Source: Leguminivora glycinivorella
Taxonomy: Eukaryota > Arthropoda > Insecta > Lepidoptera > Tortricidae
Assembly (NCBI RefSeq): GCF_023078275.1
Contig: NC_062971.1
Coordinates: 4,774,001 to 4,838,000, forward strand
Length of the DNA: 64,000 nt
Reading direction: 5' to 3'
A program made the position numbers and the translations under genes. Numbering within the stretch: the stretch's first letter is position 1; each line of letters begins with the position of its first letter. Positions 1 through 12,000 of this stretch are shown here, one piece after another. The notes below the pieces were generated by a model that was not told the DNA's origin, made no database searches, and saw only the letters and a program-made list of their open reading frames with translations.

Positions 1-82
1 TGTATCTAATTTGCCCAAGGTTGGCTCTGTGATTGTAACAGCCCTCTTTGAAACGATGGTAGTGTTAAATACTCCTGGTGCC

Positions 83-210
83 GTAGCCGAATTACATTTC
101 TGCGACGCCAAACGAAACGCCGCGAAAGCTCTGTCGCGCCAATACGCAAGAGCGATAGAGATAGATATCTACTAGCGTTTCGTTTCGTGAGCGTTGTGCC
201 ATTCGGCTAC
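83..210. mobile_element. short inverted-repeat MITE
   Basis: The segment opens with GTAGCCGAAT and closes with ATTCGGCTAC. Further inside, CAAACGAAACGC is answered by GCGTTTCGTTTCG, so it folds into a long imperfect hairpin. There is no coding potential. It is a small non-autonomous DNA element; the family was not identified. Confidence 0.6.
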
Positions 211-232
211 ATACCCTGTTATCTCTGACAAA

Positions 233-478
233 TCCATACTAATATTTTATAAATGGGAAAATGTGTGTGTCTGTTTGTTTGTCCGTCTTTCACGGCAAAA
301 CGGAGCAACGAATTAACGTGATTATTTAAGTGGAGATAGTTGAAGGGATGGAGAGTGACATAGGCTACTTTTTGTCTCTTTCCAACCCCCCGTTTCCCTA
401 AAATAGTGGGTGAAAGTTTGTATGGAACATTCCGCATTTTTCAAATTTAACGCGAGCGAAGCCGCGGGCAAAAGCTAG
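233..478 (+). mobile_element. non-autonomous Helitron (LEP1-like)
   Basis: It starts with TC (TCCATACTAATATT) after an A and ends with CTAG followed by T, the Helitron rule of insertion between A and T without target duplication. The 3' end GCGAAGCCGCGGGCAAAAGCTAG has a short GC hairpin (CCGCGG) just before the terminus. This end is characteristic of very common lepidopteran Helitron-like elements. It contains a GTGTGTGTCTGTTTG microsatellite-like stretch and no ORF of note. Confidence 0.75.
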
Positions 479-1584
479 TAATACATAACATCTTTCACTA
501 TATTTAAGTAACTTCCTTCCTATCATATTATGTTCATTCTCCACCATCATCACCTCATCAACAAAAACACAATGGCGTCGAAGATTGGCCCAGGCCGTAG
601 GTTGAAATGTTAATCGACTTTGACCTTCGATTGGGCGCGTAATGGGCGCATTATGTCAACCGCGGTAACAATGGACGGACAGGAAGGGAAAGGTTTGTCG
701 TCTGCCTATTTAAGGTGAGCAGGGCTGCCACGCCAGCATTCAACAAAATATAATGATTTAAAATCTACAGAGAACTACTTCAAAGTGTTAAAAGTTCTTG
801 AGTTTTAAGAACCCTCTGCATTTAAGTTCTGGTTCTATTCAAGCTATGTTTGACTATTTACCACTAATTTCCTACATGTATAATTTTATAATATGCCTTG
901 GTCAGGTAGAATTCGACAAAAGCAGCCGATTCAATGACAATTCCTAAGTTAGGCGATCGGACAATCAATCTATTTTCCATTAGTAACGAGCGTCCATTAT
1001 TCAATTGGGATTTGATTACGCGCAAAATCCAACCCTACCCCGTTCTACTAAACACAAAGAAACAAAAGCGATATCATACAAAAGGGCTTTGTGAAGAATC
1101 CTTGAATTTCGGGACTTGTCGATAGTTTGTTGACCCTCACTGTTATCTTACCCGTATACCTTTTTGTTCCGGTTTTTGTATCTCACGACAATCCTTGGTA
1201 TTAAGTGTCTTTTGGAGTAACACGAACTGGGCCGAGGGACTAGGGAATTCTGAGAATGTTTTATGATTGGCTGTCCTTTCATTTTCCATAAGCGGTCTAC
1301 CGGATATAGTTGTTCTTACTTCTTTCCAAATATACCTATACCTACTAGTTGGATTCATGTTCAGATAAATACATATAGGGTTAAACCTTTTTTCCGATAC
1401 TTCGCTTGCTGTGAAGCTTTTGGTAACGTTTGGAGATTATATTTCACTTGAACTTTAAAGGCCTGCAAATTCTGCAATCGTCCTCTTTACATGTTTGTTA
1501 GTCACTGTAACTTTAAATAAGTTCATGGACGCATTTAATTATTTTTTCCCCTTACTAGCTCGGAAACACGTGTTTTGTCCTTTA
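479..1584. other. unannotated AT-rich DNA
   Basis: No exon, RNA gene or element with clear ends was recognised on either strand. Short ORFs of 60-70 codons here have no recognisable motif and look like chance. If the missing katanin 5' exons lie left of the window, this stretch is intronic. Confidence 0.5.
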
Positions 1585-1965
1585 ATACCAGCGGGTAAAA
1601 ACGCATTTTATCCACTAGTGGGTAAAGTAATTTGACCTTGAATAAAGTCAAAATTACTGCTTTAAAATTGATAAAAGTAGGTGAATCTAGTAATAAAGAT
1701 GATTTACCACCTGTAGAACTACTGGAAGCAGTGATAAACGCATTTTTTGCGTTGTAGTTTCCTCGCTATAGTGAGGGGAAACGTTTTGTGTTACACACGG
1801 GTGCAAATGTATTTTACTTCTCGTGTGTTAAAAACTCGCAAGTTCACGATTCTATTCTCGAACCACTCGCTTCGCTCGTGGTTCAACTATAGAACCCTTT
1901 CACTTGCTCGTTTTTCAATTCCACACTCGGCGTTAAAATACAACTTTGCCCCCTTGTATAACAAA
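1585..1965. repeat. interspersed repeat, Lepidoptera type
   Basis: A composite of short inverted motifs: ACCAGCGGGTAAAAACGC, later AACGCATTTTTTGCGTT, and the hairpin ACCACTCGCTTCGCTCGTGGT near 1865. Its right part (TTCAACTATAGAACC then CCCCCTTGTATAAC) resembles a motif I recognise as dispersed in moth genomes. Boundaries are approximate and the class is unknown. Confidence 0.4.
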
Positions 1966-2980
1966 TAACTATTAACAAGTATAGCCGTTAAATTGATTGC
2001 GATGCAAGGTCAATGCCGTACGCGCACTGTCGCGGTAAAAAACTTCATGTTTCTTCTAGCATATATTTTATTCATTTGTAGCTTCTTGCACCACTAAAAA
2101 ACAAAATAAATACTGTAAAAAATTGAATAATTTGTTCATTTGCAGCCTTATAAGCATGTACTGATATTACAAAACTTAGCTATATTTAGCTATTTTTGAA
2201 ACGTAGGATTTCTTTATAATTATTTTTTTTTGCAATGTCCCAAAGACTACAAGACTTGTCATTCTATGCTTCTTATTAAAATTATACTTCAATGTTAAAC
2301 AAAATGCATGCTCCTATTTCCTATTCGCTCTAAGACAGATAAAGATAAAAATCGAGGTAAAGGGACCAACACGTTGACTTAAGAATTACAACACTTAATA
2401 AAGCCAAAACCTGGTGTTAATGAAAACAGTTATGCAATATGGTTTTTTTTATGTCACTTTCAATTTTGTTAGCACAAGCTCAAACGAGGCGGGGTAATCG
2501 GCCATGACGGACAGATGAAATCGACTTTCCCATTTGCATTATAATTGTTATTAAATGATCCATATTGTACGTTCAATACTGTTGTTGGAGACCGATAGCG
2601 GCTCTTCGCTTCACCACGTTCTCATTTTACTAGGAATTTAGTGTTGTACTGTTACAAAAGAGCGTAGCTACGGAAGTACTGATTTATTTGTAACGTGGAA
2701 TGAGATTGATTCTTAAATGTTAGTAGTTTTATAAAAATTCGACGCCAACTCTTGCAAAACAAATGTAAAGAGCACCCATGACCTTTAAATTGCCTTTATG
2801 CCACATGTATGGATATCCAACTTTTGGCCTTAGCCTGCATTCAGACTTGCAATTTCATCATAAACAAAACATTTCCTTTAATGGAAGCACAATTGCTCCG
2901 CCGCAACCCGAACAATGCAACACTCTCGTTACAACGTAGTCTAGAGCCAATTTGGCCACAAGTCGTCTCCTTCACGATTT
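1966..2980. other. unannotated AT-rich DNA
   Basis: Nothing supported. The only longer ORF, at 2809-3123, overlaps the start of the foldback repeat and has no family motif. Confidence 0.5.
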
Positions 2981-5900
2981 TCGTCGACATCTCTTCTAAA
3001 TACCTAAAACAGGTATGGATGTGTTCCTCGTTATGTCCAGATTACGAATTGACCTGTTTTAGTTTAAGGAGGGGGGGACGGGTCGAGAAAAAGGGGGGGA
3101 AAGATGGCGACCGACCATCATAGATATTTATTCACATCTCGAGTCCTATGGCACCAATCTGTTCGTGCGAGGTGTCATTTGAAAGCTTATTAAACCTACT
3201 TTAATTGTTTTCAAATAACTATGCTCATAAAAGTAACCGTTTAGGAAATATTTGAAAATATGTGTTTTTTTATCGCGCATGAATTGCACAAGTACTAGTA
3301 AAAAATGCGTCTAACTCAATAAACAATAACTTTACCGCAATTTATGTTATTATAAAATTTTTGCCTCTATTCATGCTCTTTCTAAAAATATAAGTTTTAT
3401 TGGTATATGATAATATATAACCATGTAATTACGAATTTGGTTTAGCAGAAGTCACTCTGCCCGGTCGCAGAAATGGGCGCTGACCGTAGTAAAGTATTCA
3501 ATATTTTTGAGGTCTTATTTTACGGATCCATATGTGAGAGGTATCGTTTGAAAGATAATTAAACCTACTATAATTGTTTACACATAACTATAGTATTAAA
3601 GGTAGCTGTTTACATAATATTTGAAAATATGTGTTTTTTATCGAGCATGAATCGCACAAGTACTGGTAAAAAATGCTTCTAAGTCAATAAACAATAACGT
3701 TACCGCAATTGATGTTATTATAAAATTTACGCGACTATTCATGAGCTTTCTAAAAATATAAGTTTTATTGGTAAGTGATAATATAACCATTAAATTACGA
3801 ATTTTGTTTCGTAGTGGTCACTCCGCCGGTCGCACAAATGAGCGCTATCCATAGTAAAGTATTCAATATTTTTAAGTTCTTATTTTACGGATCCATATGT
3901 AAGAGGTATCATTTGAAAGCAAATTAAACCAACTATAATTATTTTTGAATAACTATAGTTATAAAGGTAGCTGTTTACAAAATATTTGAAAACATGAGTT
4001 TTTTTTCGAGCATGAGTTGCACATATACAGATAAAAAATGCTTCTAACTTAATAAACCATAACTTTACCGCAATTAATGTTATAATAAAATTTACGCGAA
4101 ATTTCATGCGCTTTCTAAAAATATAAGTTTTATTGGTGTATGATAATATATGACCAAGTAATTACGAATTTGGTTTAGCAGGGGTCACTGCGCCCTGTCA
4201 CGATATTGGGTGCTGACTGACCGTCGCCAAATTTTCTACGTTACTCAGATCCTATTTTACTGATAAATTTGTGAGAGGTATCATTTGAAAGCATATTATG
4301 CGTACTATCTTTATTTCTAATATTTCAAGTCGAAACTGTAGAAGTTTACAAAATATTTGATTAGTAATATGTGTATTTTACTGTGCATGAATAGCATTGG
4401 CATTGATAAGACACGCTTCTAGCTCAATAAATTATAGTTTTCCGCAATTGAAATAATAACAAAATAAACGGAAAATGTATGACTTACACAAAAAATAAGT
4501 TTGGTTTGTATTGCATAAACAATTAATTTGAATTTGTTCAGCTCACCTACTGCGCACCATCATATAAATGGATGTCCACCGTCGTTGCCTTTTTTCATGA
4601 TTTTTCAGATTTTATTTCACTAATCGTATATTCATAATAAATATAATCTATCACGTATCGAATTTACTTATATACTTAATTGATCAGTAAAATAAAATCT
4701 GTAAAATGATGAAAAAATTAAGGCAACGGCGGTGGACATCCGTTTATATGACGATTGACCGTGCGCAGTGGGTATGGTGGACAAATTAACATTAATTGTT
4801 TAAGCAAAACTAACAAAACTCATTTTTTGTAAAGGCCATACATTTTGCGGTTCATTTCGTTATTATATCAATTGCGGAAAAATATAATTTATTGAGATAG
4901 AAGCATGTTTCACTCGTATCAGTGCGAATGCTATTCATATACAGTAAAAATACACATATTGTCAAATATTTTGTAAACTTCTACAATTACGACTAAAATT
5001 ATTAAAAAGTAACGATAGTACGCATAATATGCTTTCAAATGATACCTCTCACAAATTGATCGCTAAAATAGGATCTGAGAAATACATAAAATTAGGCGAC
5101 GGTTAGCACCTATTTACGTCACGGGGGTGCAGTGACACCTGCTAAACCAAATTCGTAATTACTTGGTTGTATAATATCATACATCAATAAAACTTATATT
5201 TTTAGAAAGCATATGAAATGTCCTGTAAATCTTATCATAACATTATTTGCGGTAAAGTTATTGTTTATTGGTCATGCACCAAGATACAATCTTAAAAATT
5301 ATGAAAACGGCAACGAAAATGGTCATCCATGTATATGACGGTGCGCAGTGAGTATGATGGATAAATTAACATTAATTATTCATGCAATACTGACAAAACT
5401 TATTATTTGAAAAGGTCATACATTTCGCCGTTTATTTTGTTATTATATCAATTGCGGAAAAAATATAATTCATTGAGCTAGAAGCATGTTTTACTCACAT
5501 CGGTTCCAATGCATATTTTTAAATATTTTGTTAGCTACTACAGTTACAACTAAAATTATTGAGAACTAATGATAGTACGCATAATATGCTTTCAAAAGAT
5601 TCCTGTAAAATAAAATAGGATCTGAAAAATATAGAAAATTTGGCGACGGTCAGCATCCATACGTGGCTGGGCGCTGTGGCCCCTACTTAACCATATTTGT
5701 AATTACTTGGTTATATAATATTATACACCAATAAAACTTATGTTATTAGAAAGCGCACGAAATTCCGCGTAAATCTTATATTAACATCAATTTCGGAAAA
5801 GTTGTTGTTTATTGATTAAGAAGCATTTTTTACCAGTAGGTACTTGTGCGACTCATGGTCTATAAAACACATATTTTAAAATATTTTCTAAACAGCTACC

Positions 5901-6520
5901 TTTATGATTATAGTTATTTATAAAAAAATATAGTAGGTTTAATTAGCTTTGAAACGATACCTCTCGCATATGGATCCGTAAAATAGGACCTCAAAAATAT
6001 TGAATACTTTACTACGGTCAGCGCCCATTTCTGCGACCGGGCAGAGTGACTTCTGCTAAACCAAATTCGTAATTACATGGTTATATATTATCATATACCA
6101 ATGAAACTTATATTTTTAGAAAGAGCATGAATAGACGCGAAAATTTTATAATAACATCAATTGCGGTAAAGTTATTGTTTATTGAGTTAGACGCATTTTT
6201 TCTAGTACTTGTGCAATTCATGCGCGATAAAAAAACACATATTTTCAAATATTTCGTAAACGGTTACTTTTATGAGTATAGTTATTTATAAACAATTAAA
6301 GTAGATTTAATAAGCTTTCAAACGACACCTTGCACGAACAGATTGGTGCCATAGGACTCGAGATGTGAATAAATATCTATGATGGTCGGCCGCCATCTTT
6401 CTCCCCCCTTTTTCTCAACCCGTCCCCCTCTCCTTAAACTAAAACAGGTCAATTCGTAATCTGGACATAACGAGGAACACATCCATACCTGTTTTAGGTA
6501 TTTAGAAGAGATGTCGACGA
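2981..6520. mobile_element. 3.5-kb foldback (long inverted repeat) element with internal subrepeats
   Basis: The left arm begins TCGTCGACATCTCTTC and the right arm ends with its complement, GAAGAGATGTCGACGA. The arms stay recognisably complementary for about 1.7 kb and meet near 4640-4680. Each arm is built of units of about 366 bp: the landmark GAGGTATCATTTGAAAGC recurs near 3170, 3536, 3901 and 4273, and its complement near 5031, 5589, 5949 and 6315. The right arm has about 190 extra bases between its first two units. No transposase ORF is present, so this is a non-autonomous foldback-type element or the palindromic remnant of one. No clear target duplication was seen. Confidence 0.75.
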
Positions 6521-7579
6521 CTTTTTGTAAAAGAGGTCGTTTGGTCCCTGACTATACGTGAGCGGCGGGAGGAAATGTCAGGTCGCCGTCATTACGGGGA
6601 AATGACATTTACTTGGGTTGGAACACGGTCAAGTATTTTGACAATAATAACGACTTAATTGGACGGGCCAACGGACTGCTGGGCTGATGTTCTAAACTTT
6701 TACATGAAACTGGTGAAATGCGAGATTCGAGTAAAGGGAGAAGATTGCTCATGTAGTTGAAGGGTTCGAGTTTTTTATGTCTTTGGATATAATAATTGTA
6801 ACATCACTCAATTCTTTATGGTTCCAACCCTGTACACAATGACTCTACATGTGTAAAGTAGGCTATGTCTGATATTAAACTCTTCGGTACCCACTGGTAA
6901 ATGTATACAAGTATTCCACCTTTAAAATTCAATCTGTTCTTGATAAAAACCTGTCATGAGTAAAAAGTTGCCTTATTCAACTTGGAATTAACCGCGAAAG
7001 TTTCTGTACCTTCGTGGCGCACAAGATTCTGAGAAACCCTTTTAACTCTCTCCTCAGAACCAACGGAAATTCCCGCTTCCAAAATGAAAGCATAGTGTTT
7101 AATTAAATAACTATTTTACGGGCTACCTGCAACATGGCTTGCAAAAACAACAATGAATTCTAATTAAACGTAACATCCAAAAAATCCACAAGTCATCCGT
7201 GAAACATTAAAGTTGAAAAGTTCCATTAAGCGAACAGCCATACCCCTTACGCAAGGTCGTGTGGCCGAATTCGTGCACAGTTAGATTGAGATGAACTGTA
7301 CCGGCATAGTTCTTTTGTTTTGGCTATTACGGATACCGTAAGTTCGACGCAGAACGAATCGCCCCGCAGGGGGCCGTTCAACTGTACTTTGCAAGGATCG
7401 CTCTGGTTCTAACGGACTTAGGAGATTTAAAACCAATTGACTGTACTTTTATGTATATCGATTCTTGGATATCCGTTGCGTCTTCGTAGTGTATAACTGT
7501 TTGTCATTTGTTAGACTGGTTGTTAAAATCTCGACAGTCAATTGTTGCAATATGCATGTCATTATATTCTTGCTATAAT
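6521..7579. other. unannotated DNA
   Basis: No coding exon or element end recognised. Confidence 0.45.
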
Positions 7580-7718
7580 AGTATTTTATGCAACAGGCGT
7601 TTAATGGAGGTCAAAAAAGACGAGTGGCGTGGGTAACAATTTGAGGCGAAGCCGAAAATTGTTATTGAGACGCCACGAGTATTTTTTGACTCAGTTAAAC
7701 ACCGTTGCATACAATACT
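7580..7718. mobile_element. hairpin MITE
   Basis: Terminal inverted repeats read AGTATTTTATGCAACAGGCG at the left and, complemented from the right, AGTATTGTATGCAACGGTG. A second inner inverted pair (GACGAGTGGCGT and ACGCCACGAGT) flanks a short loop, so the whole 139 bp folds into one hairpin. No ORF. Confidence 0.65.
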
Positions 7719-8919
7719 TTTTCTATGACCATGCACTTAGTTTTTAATAGTTTTCGTGCATAACTTTCGTGAAATTCACACTGTTTCCTGTACTTTGACT
7801 CAAAGGTTTTGCACTGTCAGCTCGGCTGCCCAAAGCCTTCCCGCGCACGCCCGCAGTGTCGTTATAAGGCGTTGCCATGGTTACAGAGCCAAACAATGCG
7901 TTTTCAGTTTTTTCGATACTGCGCGCATGCGCGGAAAGCCGGCGGACGCTGGCTTTGGGGAATAGTCATTTATGTAGGGTTTTAAAGATCTGTGCACGAC
8001 CCTGTAAATGATGAATAACAGTTCGGGAGTAGAAAAAAATTGAAATTTGGATTTGGAACACACGGAGGTAAAACTTGAATCTAAGATACTTTTGTCTATT
8101 CGTACAAAAAATTGTTCCAAAGAGAATCCAGCTCAATCAAAAGGATTCAAAGAGCTTGGACACCAGTGTTCTTGAGTGTCTGTCTCTATGTAAGGTCAAC
8201 GCTCCCGTATCAATATCATCATGTAATTCTATCATACTGTTGCTAGTTCCTCTATACACGGACGTAAACTATCTCAAATTACGATAAGATTATGAAACAG
8301 ATATAATGATTGTTCTAGCACAGACTGCGGTGTTCGCTTGATATCATAGGGCCCTTGTAGTGAATCGATAATTGATAAATTAATTACGTTACTGATAATG
8401 ACTCGCGACGCCCACACAGACCACCTGATTACAGCATAACAGAAGCTGTGTTATGAAATGATTGACATACTCGTATGTATTGTAGGTATGCTAAGAATGA
8501 AATAATAGAATATGCAAAAATGTTGACTGAAATGCAGTGCCGTGTCTTAGGAATTTGCGCTTACACAAACAAATCTTATAATACCTATATACATTATTAT
8601 AATACAATACCTGTACGTAAATTAATGCCTATGGTGCAGTGGCGGCTGGTGAAAATTTCTGCTAGGCAACACTGAAACCTACTTTAACTTTAACATTACT
8701 ATATAGGTACTTTACTAGTAATCAATTTTAGGCAAGCCGGTGGGAATCGACTTGTATGGACCAGCCGCTGCTGCTATGGTGTGAAGTAAAAACAAAATCA
8801 AAGGTTATCCCATGGAACATGGAAGTTTTGAAAGTTATTTTATATTGGTTGTTAAGAGACAAATATAGGCGATAAGTAACTTGTGAGTTTTCCTGACCCT
8901 CATATTTCCATTGTTGCAG
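7719..8919. other. unannotated, probably intronic DNA upstream of the first visible katanin exon
   Basis: I looked for the N-terminal MIT-domain exons expected upstream of the 8920 exon and did not find them. The stretch ends with the splice acceptor at 8911-8919 (TTGTTGCAG). Confidence 0.5.
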
Positions 8920-9049
8920 ACTACGATGACTTCCCGACGAGAGACCAGATGTGGGGCCCGGCGCCGCATGAGCTCGATCCTGACATATGGCCGCCGCCGC
9001 CGGACAGGGACCCTAACGCTTGGCCTCCGCCCACCAGTGTAGAACACAA
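8920..9049 (+). CDS. KATNA1: katanin exon: linker with WPPP motifs
   Basis: Acceptor TTGTTGCAG at 8911-8919, donor GTTAGT at 9050. It encodes DYDDFPTRDQMWGPAPHEL and two WPPP motifs, then SVEHK, matching the conserved linker that follows the MIT domain in katanin p60. It is the first copy of a short tandem array and the only copy with a real acceptor. Confidence 0.85.
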
Positions 9050-12000
9050 GTTAGTATACTCCAGCTGTCAAATAATCACGGTGACCTTCCGACGCGAGAC
9101 CAGATGTGGGGTCCGGCGCCTCACGAGCTCGACCCTGACATATGGCCGCCGCCGCTGGACAGGGACCCTAACGCTTGGCCTCCGCCCACCAGTGTAGAAC
9201 ACAAGTTAGTATAATCCAGCTGTCAAATATCCACGGTGACTTTCCGGCGTGAGACCAGATGTGGGGCCCGGCGCCGCATGAGCTCGCCCCTGACATATGG
9301 CCGTCGCCTCCGGGCAGGGTTAACGCTTGGCCCCCGCCCACCAGTGTTGAACACAAGTTAGTATACTCCAGCCATCAAATAATCACGGTGATTTTCTGAC
9401 GTGAGCCCAGATGTGGAGCCCGGCGCCACATGAACCAGATCCTGACATATGGTCCATATAGAGGCCACTCCCAGACCGGGATCCCCGTATACTCGTACTA
9501 CAAGTATCAATTAATCGCAATGACCTCCCGACGTCCCGACGCAAGACCAGATGTGAGGCGTTTCTTAACTCTTATATTTATTTTGTCAGTCACCGCATCG
9601 TGAGTCATCATCATCACCGTTAATTTTCTATGTACAAACTTCAAAATCGTCTCTTCCAGAGGTCCTCCACCACTGCGCTCGGCGCGCAACAACCCGCGCA
9701 CCGCTCCGACCAAGAAACCAACCGGCAAACAGGCTACCACATCGCAACGCAAAACCTCAGACGTTCGGAACCCTAAGCTCGCGGGCAATAAGAACCACAG
9801 TCACAGTGGTAAGTCATGTCTATTTCAAGAATTCGTTAATCCTGTATGTGGCAAACTAGCTGACTTATTTTTCATTGTATAGTAAACGAGCAATCAAACT
9901 AACTAACTATTTTGGCTCAGTGATCCAAAGTGAATCTTGGCCTCCGAAACGAGAGATTGCCACCTGTCCCGATCCTGCGCAGCCTCTTGCCAATCACTGA
10001 CTTGAAGCCGACGCAGATCCGCCACCACACTGTCCTCCCAGCGATACCTGGGTCGACCCGCCGGAGCAAAGAGCAATCAAACATTCATTATAAATAACTC
10101 CAGAACAATAAACACGTAAAAACTACTGTTACTAATACAAAATATTGTCTGTTCGCAGCACGGTCAAAAGAACCGAACAGCAAAGAGCCCGCGGCCGGCA
10201 AAGACAAACAGGACCGCGACAACAACAACGGAGACACTGATGATGAGAAACACAAGGAAGACGAGCGGCGGTTCGAGCCGGCCGCGGCCTGCGACGGCGA
10301 CCTGGTCGATATGCTCGGTGAGTTTCCATAACATACCAATCTCAAGTATCACGACACATCGGCAAATGACAACCCAACCACGGCGAGTAGTTCGCCCGTG
10401 GACATTTTTCTCTACATACACAGTACACACTCTAGCAGCACGGGAAGCATGGTCGCGCGATAGACGATAAAATAGCAGGCCGTCCCTATCGCACTATTTT
10501 TAAGTGCGATAGGGACGGCCTGATATTATATAGTCTATCGCGCGACCATGCTTCCCGTGCAGGACTACTACAACAGCAATAATGGCGGCTCGATCTGGCA
10601 CCGGTGAGCATAGAAAAGAAAAGAAAAGAAAACTGACTTAACTGACATGACTTATGTCCAGTGATCGGTACGGACGGCGCTACACCGCGGTATCCATTAC
10701 ACAAGATATTATGTGGCATTCTGGCATTCAAGTCATGTCACCGACAGGTCATAGCCGATCACTGCTTGTCTCTTATTCTTTTCTATTATGTACTTTGTAA
10801 CTTAATTTCGTTTCAGTACACTATACTGGTTTTTGCCCCGATATAAATAAAACAGACCCACCACATGAATGTAATCCCTCTTGAATAACATACATTCAAG
10901 TGCGCGGGTTCAAGTGGGCTTAAAGCCTTTGCCGATTGCATCTGGATAGCTTAATGTTGATAACATAGGACCACACAAGTCGGTTCCAGAAACTGGGAGA
11001 CCATTTAGATGTTTTTGTGTGTCAGACCATTCAGATGTCTTAAGTAGGTACTTATTCAAAACCAAGATCTACAAAATTATAATCAAAAAGACTAAGTCCA
11101 ATTTTAAATTTTCAATTCGGTACAAAATCGGGATTTCGTAGCGTGGAACAAAATTAGCTTACATCATAAATCGATACAGAAGACTACAATCTGACGGCAA
11201 CGTACAGTCAGCGTGCGGTTTCCATATAAATTGCAGTTGGTTCCAATCCGTCTATTCCGGTCATAAGTGGCTTAAAATTCTTAACAATAATAAACCGTGC
11301 CCATAAAACATTTTTTCCTAGTTTTCTTATTGTCTAACATCGTTGTTGTAATTTCCAGAGCGGGATATAGTACAAAAGAACCCAAACATCCGGTGGGACG
11401 ACATCGCGGACCTGTCGGAGGCCAAGCGGCTGCTGGAGGAGGCCGTAGTCTTGCCAATGTGGATGCCCGACTTCTTCAAAGTACGTTTAAAAATGTCGTA
11501 TGAAATTATTTTACACATAATCTCGGGCTGAAATTTTTTAAAAACTTCTGGGAGTTTTTTTATGGCGTCTTTTTATCGGTAGTAGGGTCTTTGTTTATGG
11601 ATTGAAGATTTTCTATCTCTGACGTTCATGGGACTTGATAAATTTATTCTGATCACAGAATATGTAATAGTACAAGTAGTAGTAGTGTTCAGGGGCCTAC
11701 TGCATAACAATTTACAACTTGTATTACAAGTGGAACTCTCTTTCTTATAAAATGAATTGGAGGGGGACTACCGCTTGTAATATGAGTTGTAAATTGTTAT
11801 GCAATGGGCCCCTGATTAAGGTTTTAAACCACTAATTTGACAAAAAAAATGCGACTAACCCTTTAGCTCTTTTCTTGACTTTGATCGGAGCAACACTTTT
11901 ACGTTACGACAAACCTCTTAGAAACCTCCCAGTCCCAGTGTAAAACATGAATATATTTCCAGGGCATCCGACGGCCGTGGAAAGGCGTGCTGATGGTGGG

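Noticed and set aside
8883..9214. Separate proline-rich genes in two frames
   Set aside because: These are the katanin exon and its first tandem copy read through the donor and intron.
10088..10470. Several overlapping minus- and plus-strand ORFs around 10.1-10.5 kb
   Set aside because: They are shadows of the 10159-10317 katanin exon and of the hairpin MITE.
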